Shown piece by piece: positions 1 through 8,645 of a stretch of 64,000 nucleotides of DNA (the stretch's first letter is position 1; each line of letters begins with the position of its first letter). The position numbers were made by a program, and so were the translations under genes. Source of the stretch: Nocardiopsis_C rhodophaea (GTDB taxonomy: Bacteria > Actinomycetota > Actinomycetes > Streptosporangiales > Streptosporangiaceae); NCBI RefSeq assembly GCF_039530945.1, contig NZ_BAAAPC010000018.1:62001-126000 (forward strand), given 5' to 3'. The notes under the pieces are model-generated. The model did no database searches. It was not told where the DNA came from and saw only the letters and a program-made list of their open reading frames with translations.

Positions 1-673
1 GCAGGGCTGCTGCGGAGCGCTCTCGGCGCACGCGGGGCGGGCGGCGGAGGCCGCGGGGTTCGCCGCGGCCACGGTCGCGACGTTCGAGCGCGCCGGGGTG
101 GAGGCAGTCGTGGTCAACTCCGCCGGGTGCGGCAGCACCATGAAGCACTACGGGCGGGTGCTGCGCGAGGTCGGCGCGCCCGACGCGCGGGTGGGCCAGG
201 CCGAGGCGCTGGCGTCGCGGGTCGTGGACCTCACCGAGTTCCTGGCCGACCTCGGACCCCGTGCGCGGCGGCACCCGTTGCGCGTCCGCGCCGCCTACCA
301 CGACGCATGCCACCTCTCCCATGGGCAGGGCATCACCGCCGAGCCCCGGTCCCTGCTGAGCGCGATCCCGGAGCTGGACCTGTGCGACCTGCCCAACGCG
401 GACATCTGCTGCGGCTCGGCGGGCGTGTACAACCTGCTGCGCCCTACGGCCGCGGCCGAGCTGGGCGACCGCAAGGGCGAGGATGTGCGCTCCACCGGGG
501 CCGACCTGCTGATCGCGGGGAACCCCGGATGCTCGCTGCAGATCGCCTCGGCGGTGGAGCGCTCCGGCGCGTCGATCGCCGTGGCCCACACGGCCCAGGT
601 CCTCGACGCCTCGATCCGCGGTCTCCCGGCCTCGGCGCTGATCGGCGACACCGCGAGCGGCGGACACCACTGA
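1..673 (+). CDS. glcF: (Fe-S)-binding CCG-domain protein, GlcF-like (C-terminal part)
   Basis: The frame is open from base 2 to TGA at 671-673, so only the last ~223 residues are visible. The fragment begins inside a first CCG cysteine motif (GCCGALSAHAG) and carries the second set: DACHLSHGQG, then ICCGSAGVYN, then a late NPGCSLQI. This order matches the glycolate oxidase iron-sulfur subunit family, in which the CCG motifs hold Fe-S clusters and pass electrons from a flavoprotein (GlcD/E) to the respiratory chain. The gene continues upstream of the window, so partners cannot be checked. A related lactate-oxidation (LutA/LldE-type) or heterodisulfide-reductase-like subunit is the alternative, but the wording of the second motif favours GlcF. 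Confidence 0.85.
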   Translation, partial: QGCCGALSAHAGRAAEAAGFAAATVATFERAGVEAVVVNSAGCGSTMKHYGRVLREVGAPDARVGQAEALASRVVDLTEFLADLGPRARRHPLRVRAAYHDACHLSHGQGITAEPRSLLSAIPELDLCDLPNADICCGSAGVYNLLRPTAAAELGDRKGEDVRSTGADLLIAGNPGCSLQIASAVERSGASIAVAHTAQVLDASIRGLPASALIGDTASGGHH

Positions 674-779
674 CGGCGACCGACAGCGGAGGGAGGGACG
701 CCGCGCCGCCCGGAGCGGGATAGCGCCGACCACCGCACGACCGGCGTCGGGCCGCGGTGGGCGGCGGTGGGCCCCGTGC

Positions 780-2498
780 CTAGGCCTGGCTGGTGAAGCC
801 GATGTCGGCGTAGTCGAGGCTCCCGACGCCGGCCGCGCCGAGGTTGCCGATGTCGGTGCGCACGGCCACCAGGTCGGGCCGCTGGTAGAGGGGGAGGGTG
901 TGTCCGGCCTCCCACAGGAGGCGGTCGGCCTCGTTGATCCGGTCGACGGCCTCGTCCGGGTCGAGCGTCTCCAGGGCCTCTTCCAGGGCGGCGTCGATCT
1001 CCGGGGTGGAGATGCGGCCCACGTTGGCCCGCCACCGCGGTGTCCCGTCGGGCCCGGTGACCGGGCCGGTCCACTGCTGCAGGGTCTCGGAGAGGGGGAA
1101 CCCTCCGCCGGTGTTGACGAAGGCGACCATGTCATAGCGGCCGGGTAGCACGTAGTCGCTGAACAGCTTGTCGCCGGAGACCGCTTCGACGCGGACGTCG
1201 ATCCCGATCTCGGCGAGCATCCCCTGCACCAGCTCGGCCTCGTCCTGGGCCGGGCGGTGGCCGCGCGGCACCAGGAAGTCGACGCGGAGCGGGGCGCCGT
1301 CCCTGGTGCGGGTGCCGCCGTCGGCCGGGGCCGTCCAGCCGGCCGCGTCCAGCAGCTTCTCGGCGTGGTCGGGGTCGTACTCGCCCCACGCGCCGCTGTT
1401 GTCGACGTAGCCGCGGCGCCCCTGCAGCAGCAGGTGGTTGCCGAGCGGCTCGCGCGGCGGGTCGATGGGCCCGAACGCGGCCTCGGCCAGGACCCGGCGG
1501 TCGATCCCCTGGAAGATGGCGTGCCGGACGGCGACATCGGAGAGCACGTCGCTGTCCCCGTTGAGGGTGATGTGCCGGTAGTCGGGCGCCGGTGCGGTAC
1601 GGACCTCGCCGTCGGCGGCCGAGGACGCCCGCTCGTAGGAGGCGGGGTCGAGCGGCAGCGCGTAGGTGTCGATCCCGCCGTCGAGGAAGGCGCTGTCCAG
1701 CGCCTCGGGGGCCATGGCGCGGAAGATGATGCGGTCCAGCAGCGCCGGTGCGCCCCACCAGTCGTCGGAGCGCCGCAGGGTCACCGTCTGCGCGGCCGGG
1801 TCGATCCCGTCGAACGCGAAGGGCCCGGCGGTGACCGGGATGTCCTCGTGGTACCCCGCGTTGAACTTCTCCGGCGATGCGGTGTACTCGGCGGGGAGCA
1901 GCGGAGCGAAGAGCGAGCGGTACTCCGCGAAGGGCCGGTCGAAGGCGATGACGACCTCGAAGTCGTCGGACCCCGCCCGCACCGACGCGATCCGGTCATA
2001 ACCGACGGAACCGAGGACGCGGTACCCGTGCTGCTCACCGGAGAGCGCCCGCGCCATGCTCTCGTAGTCGCGCCAGGTGATGGGGGTGCCGTCGGACCAC
2101 TGGGCGTCCCGGTTCAGGCGGAGCGTGACGACCTGCGCTCCGCCGTCGTCGGGAGTGCGCACGTCAACGTCGTCGACGTAGTCGGAGTTGGGGACCGCGA
2201 CGCCCTCCTCGTCGGTGTGGAAGGGGGCGGGCATCAGGGCCTCCATCACGGTGTCGACCGTGGCGAGGTTGCCGTCGGCGTGGTGCGGGTTCCACTGGGC
2301 TGGGAACTCGTTGAGCCCCCAGCGGAGGGTGCCGCCCTGGGCCAGGTCGCCGCGGTCGGTCGGGTTCAGCGCCGAGGCCGCCGTGGTCCCGGCCTCGCTG
2401 CGCGTGTTTCCGCTGGAACCTTGGCACGACGCCACCGTGACCGCGATCAGCAGCACGGACGCCGCGACGCCGACGGCCCTGCTCATCCCCGGTCGCAC
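780..2498 (-). CDS. ABC transporter substrate-binding lipoprotein, family 5 (peptide type)
   Basis: The 572-residue protein starts with a lipoprotein signal: MRPGMSR, a hydrophobic stretch, then the lipobox VASC near residue 25. It should therefore be anchored outside the cytoplasmic membrane. The body has the OppA/DppA family features: a GGTLRWGLNEFP entry strand, a WSDGTPITWRDY segment, and a late segment beginning with LPLYQRPDLVAV. Family 5 proteins capture oligopeptides, nickel chelates or similar ligands; the ligand here cannot be read from sequence. The GTG start is chosen because GGGGG lies 7 nt upstream; an in-frame ATG four codons later is the alternative. It lies downstream of a single DppB-type permease on the same strand. 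No second permease or ATPase gene is adjacent, so transport must borrow components from elsewhere or is incomplete. Confidence 0.87.
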   Translation of the reverse strand: MRPGMSRAVGVAASVLLIAVTVASCQGSSGNTRSEAGTTAASALNPTDRGDLAQGGTLRWGLNEFPAQWNPHHADGNLATVDTVMEALMPAPFHTDEEGVAVPNSDYVDDVDVRTPDDGGAQVVTLRLNRDAQWSDGTPITWRDYESMARALSGEQHGYRVLGSVGYDRIASVRAGSDDFEVVIAFDRPFAEYRSLFAPLLPAEYTASPEKFNAGYHEDIPVTAGPFAFDGIDPAAQTVTLRRSDDWWGAPALLDRIIFRAMAPEALDSAFLDGGIDTYALPLDPASYERASSAADGEVRTAPAPDYRHITLNGDSDVLSDVAVRHAIFQGIDRRVLAEAAFGPIDPPREPLGNHLLLQGRRGYVDNSGAWGEYDPDHAEKLLDAAGWTAPADGGTRTRDGAPLRVDFLVPRGHRPAQDEAELVQGMLAEIGIDVRVEAVSGDKLFSDYVLPGRYDMVAFVNTGGGFPLSETLQQWTGPVTGPDGTPRWRANVGRISTPEIDAALEEALETLDPDEAVDRINEADRLLWEAGHTLPLYQRPDLVAVRTDIGNLGAAGVGSLDYADIGFTSQA

Positions 2499-2840
2499 TC
2501 GTCATCCCCCAGCATGCTCTTCGGCGGCCGCCCCGTGGGAGGCCATGCGGCCGAGCGGGGGACGGCCGCGCGTGGTCATCGGTGTGGTCCGGTACAACTG
2601 ACAGCCGACCGCGCCGGTACACACGCGCGACGGATGGGGTCATCAGCGCTATCGGAACAATTCGGAAATTCTACTCCGCGACGGGCCGCTACCGCCGCCC
2701 CCGCGGCAGGATGTCGGGCAGGTCATCGCCCGCGCGTGGTCGCCCCCGCAGCACCCCTTTCCCCCACCACCCGCGTCGAACGGAGCGTCCTCCCGGCGCC
2801 GTTCCCGGCCGACGCCGCCATCGCGCCCGGGCGGGGCACC
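2499..2840. other. intergenic spacer between permease and binding-protein genes
   Basis: This 342-bp stretch holds no convincing gene on either strand. In particular I see no remnant of the DppC-type permease that would be expected here. On the minus strand a TAGAAT hexamer at 2668-2673 could be the -10 element of a separate promoter for the binding-protein gene. It would leave a leader of about 165 nt, and I see no good -35 element for it. Confidence 0.5.
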
Positions 2841-3833
2841 CTATTCGGTCCGCAGCCGAGGATCGAGCACGACACGGACGACATCCAGCAGCGCTCCTGT
2901 CAGCAGGACGCACACAGCGCCGAAGCACAGGACGGCGGCCACGGCGTTCACGTCGCCGCGGCCGACCGAGTCGATGAGCAGCTCCCCCACCCCATGGGTG
3001 CCGAACACCTTCTCGACGATGACGGCCCCGGTGAACAGTGCCGCGACCGAGTATCCGAGATAGGTGGCGGCCGGGATGAGCGAGGAACGCAGCGCGTGCA
3101 CGGTCAGTGCCCGACCGCGGGTCAGCCCCTTGGCGCGGGCGGTACGAACGTAGTCGGCCGAGGCCGCCTCCGCCATGACGCCCCGCTGGTAACGGCTGAA
3201 GACCGCGATCTGCGGCAGCGCCAGGGCGAGTGTGGGGAGCACGAGGTGGCGCGCCCGGTCGGCCAGACCGCCCCACACGCCGACGGACAACCCGGGGGTG
3301 GCCTCGCCCGTCGTCCTCAGCAGCTCGACCCCCGTCACCTGGTTGACCCACAGCGCGGCGGACTGCAGCAGCACCGCGATGACGACCACGGGGATCGAGA
3401 TCAGCAGGACGGACGCGGCCGTGCTGATCCGGTCGGCCGCCCCGTACCTGCGGCTCCCCGTCCAGGCGCCCAGCAGCACGCCGGTCACACCGCCGAGGAG
3501 GGCGCCGAGCAGGAGGAGGCGCAGGCTCGTCCCCACGCGGCGGGCCATCTCCTCGCCGACCGGACGGCCGTCCCAGGTGGTGCCGAGATCACCGGCCACG
3601 ACGCCCGACGCCCAGGTGAGATAGCGCTCGGCGAGGGGGACCTCGTCGCTCAGGTTGCGTTCGGCCAGCACCGCCTCGACGACCTGCGGGGGCGGGGGCG
3701 GACGCTGGCCCTCGTAGTTCTCCCGCGGGTTGAGGGAGACGGCAGCGAGCAGGTACGCACAGCTGCACACGACGGCCAGCAGCACCACGTGGCCGACCAT
3801 CCTGCGCAGCAGGAAGCGCACCGCCGCGCTCAC
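2841..3833 (-). CDS. ABC transporter permease, DppB/OppB type
   Basis: The 330-residue membrane protein opens with MSAAVRFLLRRMVGHVVLL and has several hydrophobic segments. It carries the binding-protein-dependent permease signature around the EAA loop (SADYVRTARAKGLTRGRALTVHALR), followed by EKVFGTHGVGELLIDSV, which is typical of DppB/OppB inner-membrane subunits. The GTG start overlaps the dapF stop as GTGA (3830-3833), so translation is probably coupled to dapF. The larger frame reaching up to 3923 lies inside dapF and is rejected. DppB subunits normally pair with DppC and two ATPases; none is next to it. The binding-protein gene downstream is the only visible partner. Confidence 0.85.
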   Translation of the reverse strand: MSAAVRFLLRRMVGHVVLLAVVCSCAYLLAAVSLNPRENYEGQRPPPPPQVVEAVLAERNLSDEVPLAERYLTWASGVVAGDLGTTWDGRPVGEEMARRVGTSLRLLLLGALLGGVTGVLLGAWTGSRRYGAADRISTAASVLLISIPVVVIAVLLQSAALWVNQVTGVELLRTTGEATPGLSVGVWGGLADRARHLVLPTLALALPQIAVFSRYQRGVMAEAASADYVRTARAKGLTRGRALTVHALRSSLIPAATYLGYSVAALFTGAVIVEKVFGTHGVGELLIDSVGRGDVNAVAAVLCFGAVCVLLTGALLDVVRVVLDPRLRTE

Positions 3834-4654
3834 CCCAGGCGCGCCCCGTCGACCTCGCCCTCGGCGAGGACCACGGCCGGTCCCCGCAGGCGGGCGCCGT
3901 CGGCGTCCAGGTACACGATGCACTCGCCGCCCGGCACGCGCACCTTCCAGGTGGCGCCCTCACCGGGCGGTGTCGCGGCGGCGGCGACCGCCACGATGCC
4001 CGTGCCACACGACCTGGTCTCCGCGGAACCGCGTTCGTAGACCCGCATCTCCAGGGTGCCGGGAGCAACCTCGGTGAAGACTTCGACGTTGGCCCCCGCG
4101 GGGAACTCGGCGGCGTCCAGCCGCGGCTGCGCGCTGAGGTCGATCTCGCTCACCGGGCGGTCCACCGGGCAGGCGAGGTGGGGGTTGCCCACGGAGACGC
4201 GGGTGCCGTGCACCGTACCGTCGGCCAGGACCGCGGACCCCTTCCCGAGTACTTCGGCGCGTCCCATGTCGACGGTGATGTCGCCATTGGCCTCAACCGT
4301 CACGTGCCGCGCCCCGGCGCGGGTGCCCACACCGAAGGAGTCGCCATCGGCCAGCCCCGATTCGATCAGGTAGCGGGCGAAGACCCGGACCCCGTTGCCG
4401 CACATCTCGGCGATACCGCCGTCAGCGTTGCGGTAGTCCATGAACCACTCGCAGGAGGCGGACGAGGCGGCCGATTCCGGCAGCACCTCGCCCAGTGCCC
4501 GGGTGCGCACCACCCGAAGCACCCCGTCGCCCCCGATTCCGGCACGGCGGTCGCACAGTGCGGCCACCGTCTCGCGCGTGAGATCCAGCGAACCATCGGG
4601 GTCGGGGAGGATCACGAAGTCGTTCTCGGTGCCGTGACCTTTGGCGAATCGCAT
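3830..4654 (-). CDS. dapF: diaminopimelate epimerase
   Basis: DapF converts LL- to meso-diaminopimelate for lysine synthesis and peptidoglycan cross-linking. The 274-residue protein has the opening MRFAKGHGTENDFV. Both catalytic cysteines are visible, in MCGNGVRVFARY and in RSCGTGIVAVAAA; the enzyme uses them as a thiolate/thiol pair on either face of the alpha carbon. The ATG at 4654 is chosen because it gives the usual N-terminus and has AGGA about 8 nt upstream; an in-frame extension to 4684 adds a non-conserved leader. It is divergent from miaA with a 49-bp gap and overlaps the ABC permease downstream by 4 bp. The dapF-miaA-LigB-like neighbourhood is common in actinobacteria. Confidence 0.96.
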   Translation of the reverse strand: MRFAKGHGTENDFVILPDPDGSLDLTRETVAALCDRRAGIGGDGVLRVVRTRALGEVLPESAASSASCEWFMDYRNADGGIAEMCGNGVRVFARYLIESGLADGDSFGVGTRAGARHVTVEANGDITVDMGRAEVLGKGSAVLADGTVHGTRVSVGNPHLACPVDRPVSEIDLSAQPRLDAAEFPAGANVEVFTEVAPGTLEMRVYERGSAETRSCGTGIVAVAAAATPPGEGATWKVRVPGGECIVYLDADGARLRGPAVVLAEGEVDGARLG

Positions 4655-4703
4655 GACGATCATCCTAGGAGCAAACACGCCCAAGCGCTGTCAGACTGGA
4701 CGG

Positions 4704-5696
4704 ATGAGCAGTGTGAACAGAGTGCTCGCGGTCGTCGGCGCGACCGCGGCCGGCAAGTCCGACCTGGCCGTGGAACTCGCCCTGCGGCTGGCGGAGCGCG
4801 GGACTCCCGGTGAGATCGTCAACGCCGATTCCATGCAGCTGTACCGCGGTATGGACATCGGCACCGCCAAACTCACCGCGGCCGAACGGCGCGGCGTGCC
4901 GCACCACCTGCTCGACATCTGGGAGGTCACCGAGACCGCCGACGTGGCCCGCTACCAGCGCCTGGCGCGCGGCCTCATCGACGGCATCCGGGCGCGGGGC
5001 GGCGTGCCGATCCTGGTCGGCGGCTCGGGGCTGTACGTCCGGGGCGCCCTGGACAACCTGGACTTCCCCGGCACCGATCCGGGGGTCCGGGGGCGCCTGG
5101 AGGCCGAGCTGGCGGAGGTGGGCCCGGCCCCGCTGCACGCCCGGCTGGCCGAACGCGACCCCGCGGCGGCCGAGGCGATCCTGCCCAGCAACGGGCGCCG
5201 CATCGTACGCGCGCTGGAGGTCATCGAGGTCACTGGCCGCCCGTTCACCGCGAACCTGCCGCAGCACGTGTCGCGCTACCCGTGCGTGCAGATCGGCCTG
5301 TCGGTCCCCCGAGCCGACCTCGACGAGCGCATCGAGCTGCGCGTCGCCCGCATGTGGGAGGCCGGGCTGGTGGACGAGGTCCGCGATCTGGAAAAGCACG
5401 GCCTGCGCGAGGGCCGAACCGCGTCGCGGGCCCTCGGCTACGCGCAGGTGCTCCGCCTCCTCGCGGCGGAGCGGGGGCTGCCCAACGACGAGGGCGTTGT
5501 CGAGGACTACGACGAGGAGGACGCACGGACCGACACCGTCCGCTCCACGCGCCGCTTCGCCCGCCGCCAGGACTCCTGGTTCCGGCGCGACCCCCGGATC
5601 CACTGGCTGCCCTACGACGCCCCCGACCTGGCTGACCGGGCGATGGAGCTGGCGCTGGGCGAGGTCGGCGACGCGCGGGAGCAGCTGTCGGGCTGA
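4704..5696 (+). CDS. miaA: tRNA dimethylallyltransferase
   Basis: MiaA transfers a dimethylallyl group to N6 of A37 in tRNAs that read codons starting with U. The 330-residue product shows the P-loop GATAAGKSDLAVE right after the start, the NADSMQLYRGMDIGTAK segment that contacts substrate, VGGSGLYVRG, and the late RRFARRQDSWFRRD region. The ATG at 4704 (MSSVNRVLAVVG) fits the family N-terminus; an upstream in-frame extension from 4641 overlaps the dapF start and is rejected. It is convergent with the LigB-like gene, and an 8-bp hairpin (5714-5733) lies between the two coding ends. Confidence 0.96.
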   Translation: MSSVNRVLAVVGATAAGKSDLAVELALRLAERGTPGEIVNADSMQLYRGMDIGTAKLTAAERRGVPHHLLDIWEVTETADVARYQRLARGLIDGIRARGGVPILVGGSGLYVRGALDNLDFPGTDPGVRGRLEAELAEVGPAPLHARLAERDPAAAEAILPSNGRRIVRALEVIEVTGRPFTANLPQHVSRYPCVQIGLSVPRADLDERIELRVARMWEAGLVDEVRDLEKHGLREGRTASRALGYAQVLRLLAAERGLPNDEGVVEDYDEEDARTDTVRSTRRFARRQDSWFRRDPRIHWLPYDAPDLADRAMELALGEVGDAREQLSG

Positions 5697-5713
5697 GCTG
5701 TCACGCCCCAGGC

Positions 5714-5733
5714 CGCCTCATCCCCATGAGGCG
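5714..5733. terminator. bidirectional hairpin between miaA and the LigB-like gene
   Basis: CGCCTCAT and ATGAGGCG form a perfect 8-bp stem around a CCCC loop. The hairpin lies 17 bp after the miaA stop and overlaps the last codons of the convergent gene. There is no U-tract, as is usual in high-GC actinobacteria, so the call rests on position and symmetry alone. Confidence 0.4.
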
Positions 5734-6398
5734 ACGAAGTACCCCACCCCATAGGGGGCTTCATGGGCGAGCAGCCGACCGCTCAGGCCCGCGCCGTCCG
5801 CGGCCCAGGCGAGCGTCTGCCACGCGGCGCGGCCCGCGGCCATGAGGTCCTCGGCCAACCGCGGGTCGAGGGCGGACAGCGCTTCCACATCGGCGTCGGC
5901 CAGAGCGGCGGCCACGGACGTGTCGAAGCCGATAGCACGGTCATCGACCCGCCCCGGCGAGGTGGTGGTGCGCCGGGCGCTGCCGTCGCCCACGGCCAGG
6001 ACCGCCAACCGGGGAACCGACGCGGCCAGTTCGGCGCCGCGCACCAGGCACTCCTCGGGGCGAGCGTCGTGTGCCACCTCCACGTAGGACGAGGGCGCCG
6101 CTCCCCCACGCTCGGCCAGCCAGCGCCCGACGGTGAGCGAGAGCGGCAGCACCGCCGGGGCCGGACCGACCGGCATCGGCACGCCGTACCCCGCGAGGCT
6201 TCCCCCGGCGTCAGCGCCGTGGACACGGTTCCGCTCACCGGCCCCGATGACGACGATTTCGTCGGCTCCGGCGGCAACCAGCTCGGCGACGGCCCGGTCG
6301 CAGGCGGCGCGCAGCGGGTCGAGTTCGGCGGCGGCGCCGCCCGCGACGTCGGGGACGAGCAGGGGCGGGTGCGGGCACACGGCGGCACTGATCAACAC
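5718..6398 (-). CDS. class III extradiol dioxygenase (LigB/Memo)-like protein
   Basis: The 226-residue protein begins MLISAAVCPHPPLLVPDV, the pattern of the LigB-type extradiol dioxygenase fold, whose early histidines bind a metal in true dioxygenases. Further motifs are EIVVIGAGERNR and VAHDARPEECLVRGAEL. Members of this family sit beside miaA and dapF in many actinobacteria, usually without an assigned substrate, so ring cleavage should not be assumed. The GTG at 6398 is the first start in frame; no clear Shine-Dalgarno is visible. A Memo-like structural role is the alternative. Confidence 0.75.
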   Translation of the reverse strand: MLISAAVCPHPPLLVPDVAGGAAAELDPLRAACDRAVAELVAAGADEIVVIGAGERNRVHGADAGGSLAGYGVPMPVGPAPAVLPLSLTVGRWLAERGGAAPSSYVEVAHDARPEECLVRGAELAASVPRLAVLAVGDGSARRTTTSPGRVDDRAIGFDTSVAAALADADVEALSALDPRLAEDLMAAGRAAWQTLAWAADGAGLSGRLLAHEAPYGVGYFVASWG

Positions 6399-6449
6399 AG
6401 GGCGAGGGTACCGGGTCGCTTCTTCACGAGTTCTTGACGCCTGTGAACC

Positions 6450-6478
6450 TTGCCACGCGGCACCGGTATACGTATGTT
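6450..6478 (+). promoter_or_regulatory. sigma-70-type promoter of the TetR-P450 operon
   Basis: TTGCCA (6450-6455) and TATGTT (6473-6478) are separated by exactly 17 bp and match the consensus at 5/6 and 4/6 positions. The expected start point near 6485 falls on the left arm of a perfect inverted repeat, which fits a repressed promoter. Confidence 0.6.
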
Positions 6479-6484
6479 CATCTC

Positions 6485-6509
6485 ATGACCAGATTTCACA
6501 TCTGGTCAT
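6485..6509. promoter_or_regulatory. perfect inverted repeat, probable TetR operator
   Basis: ATGACCAGAT (6485-6494) and ATCTGGTCAT (6500-6509) are exact reverse complements separated by 5 bp. The repeat sits just downstream of the -10 element and 21 bp before the regulator's start codon. Size and symmetry suit a TetR dimer, so autoregulation of the regulator and control of the downstream P450 is the likely reading. It is too short, and lacks a U-run, to be a convincing terminator. Confidence 0.65.
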
Positions 6510-6530
6510 CGAGTCAAGATCAAGACGGGA

Positions 6531-7301
6531 GTGGCGGACGAAAACGTGGCACGCAACGAACTGAACGATCGCGGAACGGCGGCGGCCGAAGACTCCACGC
6601 CCGCCGGGCGCGACCGGCGGGCGGAGCGCATCCTCGACGCCGCCGGTGAACTCCTCGTGGCATGGGGGTACAAGCGCGTCACCATCGACGACGTCGCGCG
6701 GCGCGCGGGTGTCGGCAAGGGAACCGTCTACCTGCATTTCACCACCAAGGAGGCGCTGTTTCTGACGGTGCTGATGCGCTCGCAGGCGGCCCTGGGCGCC
6801 GCTTTCGTGCGGTCGACGCGCGAGGACCCCACCGCCCTCCTCCCCAGCCGACTGGCCGAGAGGTCCCTGCGGTCGATGACGGACGACCCGATCTTCCGGG
6901 CGGTCATGGTCGCGGACACCGACACCCTGGGCACGCTGGCACGCAGCGCGCCCAAGCTCGTCGGCGACCTGATCGAGTTCCGGGAGCACACCGTCACGGA
7001 GTACTTCCATGTGCTCCGCCAGCACGGCATCGTGCGGACCGACCTCTCGGCGGCATCCCAGCGCCACGCCTATTTCGCCGTCGTCACCGGCTTTCTGACC
7101 TTCGACAGACTGCGGTCAGGGGCGTCCGGGTTCCCCGACATCGACTCGAAGGCCGACGCGCTGGTCCGGACCGTGACCGCTGCGTTCGAAGCCGACACCC
7201 GGCCCGAGGTCCTGCGAGCCGCGGCGCCGCGGGTCATCGACCTCTTCCAGCGACTGGTGGATCGGGTCCGAGAAGAGATCGACCGGCAGAAGCTCACCTG
7301 A
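6531..7301 (+). CDS. TetR/AcrR family transcriptional regulator
   Basis: The 256-residue protein has an N-terminal TetR DNA-binding domain at about residues 25-75: RRAERILDAAGELLVAW, then VTIDDVARRAGVGKGTVYLHF, which is the helix-turn-helix plus the family YxHF motif. A ~170-residue ligand-binding and dimerisation region follows. The GTG start at 6531 has a GGGA directly against it, which is poor spacing; a GTG at 6546 is equally possible. The P450 gene follows after 19 bp, so the two are probably one operon behind the operator at 6485-6509. The inducer is probably a P450 substrate or product, but nothing in the sequence identifies it. Confidence 0.9.
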   Translation: MADENVARNELNDRGTAAAEDSTPAGRDRRAERILDAAGELLVAWGYKRVTIDDVARRAGVGKGTVYLHFTTKEALFLTVLMRSQAALGAAFVRSTREDPTALLPSRLAERSLRSMTDDPIFRAVMVADTDTLGTLARSAPKLVGDLIEFREHTVTEYFHVLRQHGIVRTDLSAASQRHAYFAVVTGFLTFDRLRSGASGFPDIDSKADALVRTVTAAFEADTRPEVLRAAAPRVIDLFQRLVDRVREEIDRQKLT

Positions 7302-7320
7302 CACCCAAGGAGAGGACACT

Positions 7321-8592
7321 ATGACCGCCTCGGCCGACGACACCACCACCCACACGACTGACGACGCCGTCGACCTGATGGACCCCGAACTGATGCGCGC
7401 CCCCTACACCGCCTGGGGACGCGTCCGCGAACGAGGCCCCGTGGTCCGGGGCAGGTCCGTGGACGGATCACCGATGTGGATCATCACCCGCCACGACGAC
7501 GTACGGTCCGTGCTGAACGACCCGCGCTTCGCCAACAACTCCACGTCGGTCCCCGGCGTCGAGACGAACGCCCGCGTGGAGCTACTCCGGCACTTCGGCA
7601 TCCCCGAGCACTACATCCCCTACATCACCGAGTCCGTTCTGGACGCCGACGCGCCCGACCACACCCGGCTGCGCAAGCTCGTCTCCCGCGCCTTCACCGT
7701 GCGCCGCGTCAACGAACTGCGGCCACGCGTGGAGGAGATCACCGATCAGCTGCTCGACGAGCTCCCCCACAAGGCCGAGCACGGCGTCGTCGATCTCATC
7801 GAGCACTTCGCCTACCCCCTCCCCATCACCGTCATCTGCGAGATGGTCGGGGTGCCCGAGGAGGCTCGGCCGCTGTGGCTGCGGTGGAGCCACGACATGA
7901 TGTCGCTGGACGCGGAGGCCATGAGCACCGCGGTTCGGGACCTCGTCGAGCACATCCACCGCATGGTCGAGCAGCGCCGGGCCGCACCATCCGGTGACCT
8001 GGTCGACGCCCTGATCCAGGTACGCGACGAGGACGGTTCCCGCCTGAGCCAGACGGAACTGGTCACCATGATCCTCTCGCTGGTCCTCGCCGGGCACGAG
8101 ACCACCGCGCACCTGATCGGAAACGGCACGGTGGCCCTGCTGACCCACCCCGACCAGCTGGCGCTGCTGCGCGAGGACGACACCCTGCTCCCGGCGGCCA
8201 TCCACGAACTGCTGCGGTGGTGCGGTCCGGTGCTGACCACCCGGCCCCGCTTCGCGATGGAGGATGTCACCGTCGCGGACACGCTGATCCGCCAGGGCGA
8301 GCAGGTCGAAGCGGTGATCGTGACGGCCAACCGCGACCCGCGGTACTTCGACGACCCGGACCGCCTCGACATCACCCGGCGCCCGGCCACGCGCGGGGAG
8401 CAGCACGTGGCGTTCGGGCACGGTGCGCACTACTGCCTCGGCGCCGCGCTGGCCCGACAGGAGGGCGAGGTCGCGTTCGGGCAGCTGTTCCGCCGCTACC
8501 CCGAGCTGGCCCTCGCTGTTCCGGAAGACGAACTAGAGTGGTCGATGCGTCCGGCCATGCGTCGACTCGACCGGCTACCGGTGCGGCTGTAA
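7321..8592 (+). CDS. cytochrome P450
   Basis: The 423-residue soluble bacterial P450 has every core motif. The I-helix AGHETTA (about residues 258-264) activates oxygen, ELLR supplies the ExxR of the K-helix, and FGHGAHYCLGAALAR near residues 365-379 carries the heme-thiolate cysteine. It should hydroxylate or epoxidise a small molecule using electrons from a ferredoxin and reductase; no redox partner is adjacent. A strong ribosome-binding site (AAGGAGAGGACACT before ATG) follows the tetR stop, consistent with co-transcription. The substrate is unknown; a CYP105/107-like role in secondary or xenobiotic metabolism is an inference from general resemblance. Confidence 0.95.
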   Translation: MTASADDTTTHTTDDAVDLMDPELMRAPYTAWGRVRERGPVVRGRSVDGSPMWIITRHDDVRSVLNDPRFANNSTSVPGVETNARVELLRHFGIPEHYIPYITESVLDADAPDHTRLRKLVSRAFTVRRVNELRPRVEEITDQLLDELPHKAEHGVVDLIEHFAYPLPITVICEMVGVPEEARPLWLRWSHDMMSLDAEAMSTAVRDLVEHIHRMVEQRRAAPSGDLVDALIQVRDEDGSRLSQTELVTMILSLVLAGHETTAHLIGNGTVALLTHPDQLALLREDDTLLPAAIHELLRWCGPVLTTRPRFAMEDVTVADTLIRQGEQVEAVIVTANRDPRYFDDPDRLDITRRPATRGEQHVAFGHGAHYCLGAALARQEGEVAFGQLFRRYPELALAVPEDELEWSMRPAMRRLDRLPVRL

Positions 8593-8645
8593 GCGGCGGT
8601 ACGTCGCCCCGCCCCGCTCCCTGGACCGGGCCTGACCGGCCCAGG

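Noticed and set aside
1257..4040. A 927-codon open frame on the plus strand opposite the binding-protein and permease genes
   Set aside because: Its protein is low-complexity, rich in Arg, Gly, Val and Pro, with no domain. It is the mirror of real minus-strand genes in GC-rich DNA.
6450..8592. A secondary-metabolite gene cluster around the P450
   Set aside because: Only a regulator and one P450 are present; no synthase, tailoring or resistance genes adjoin.
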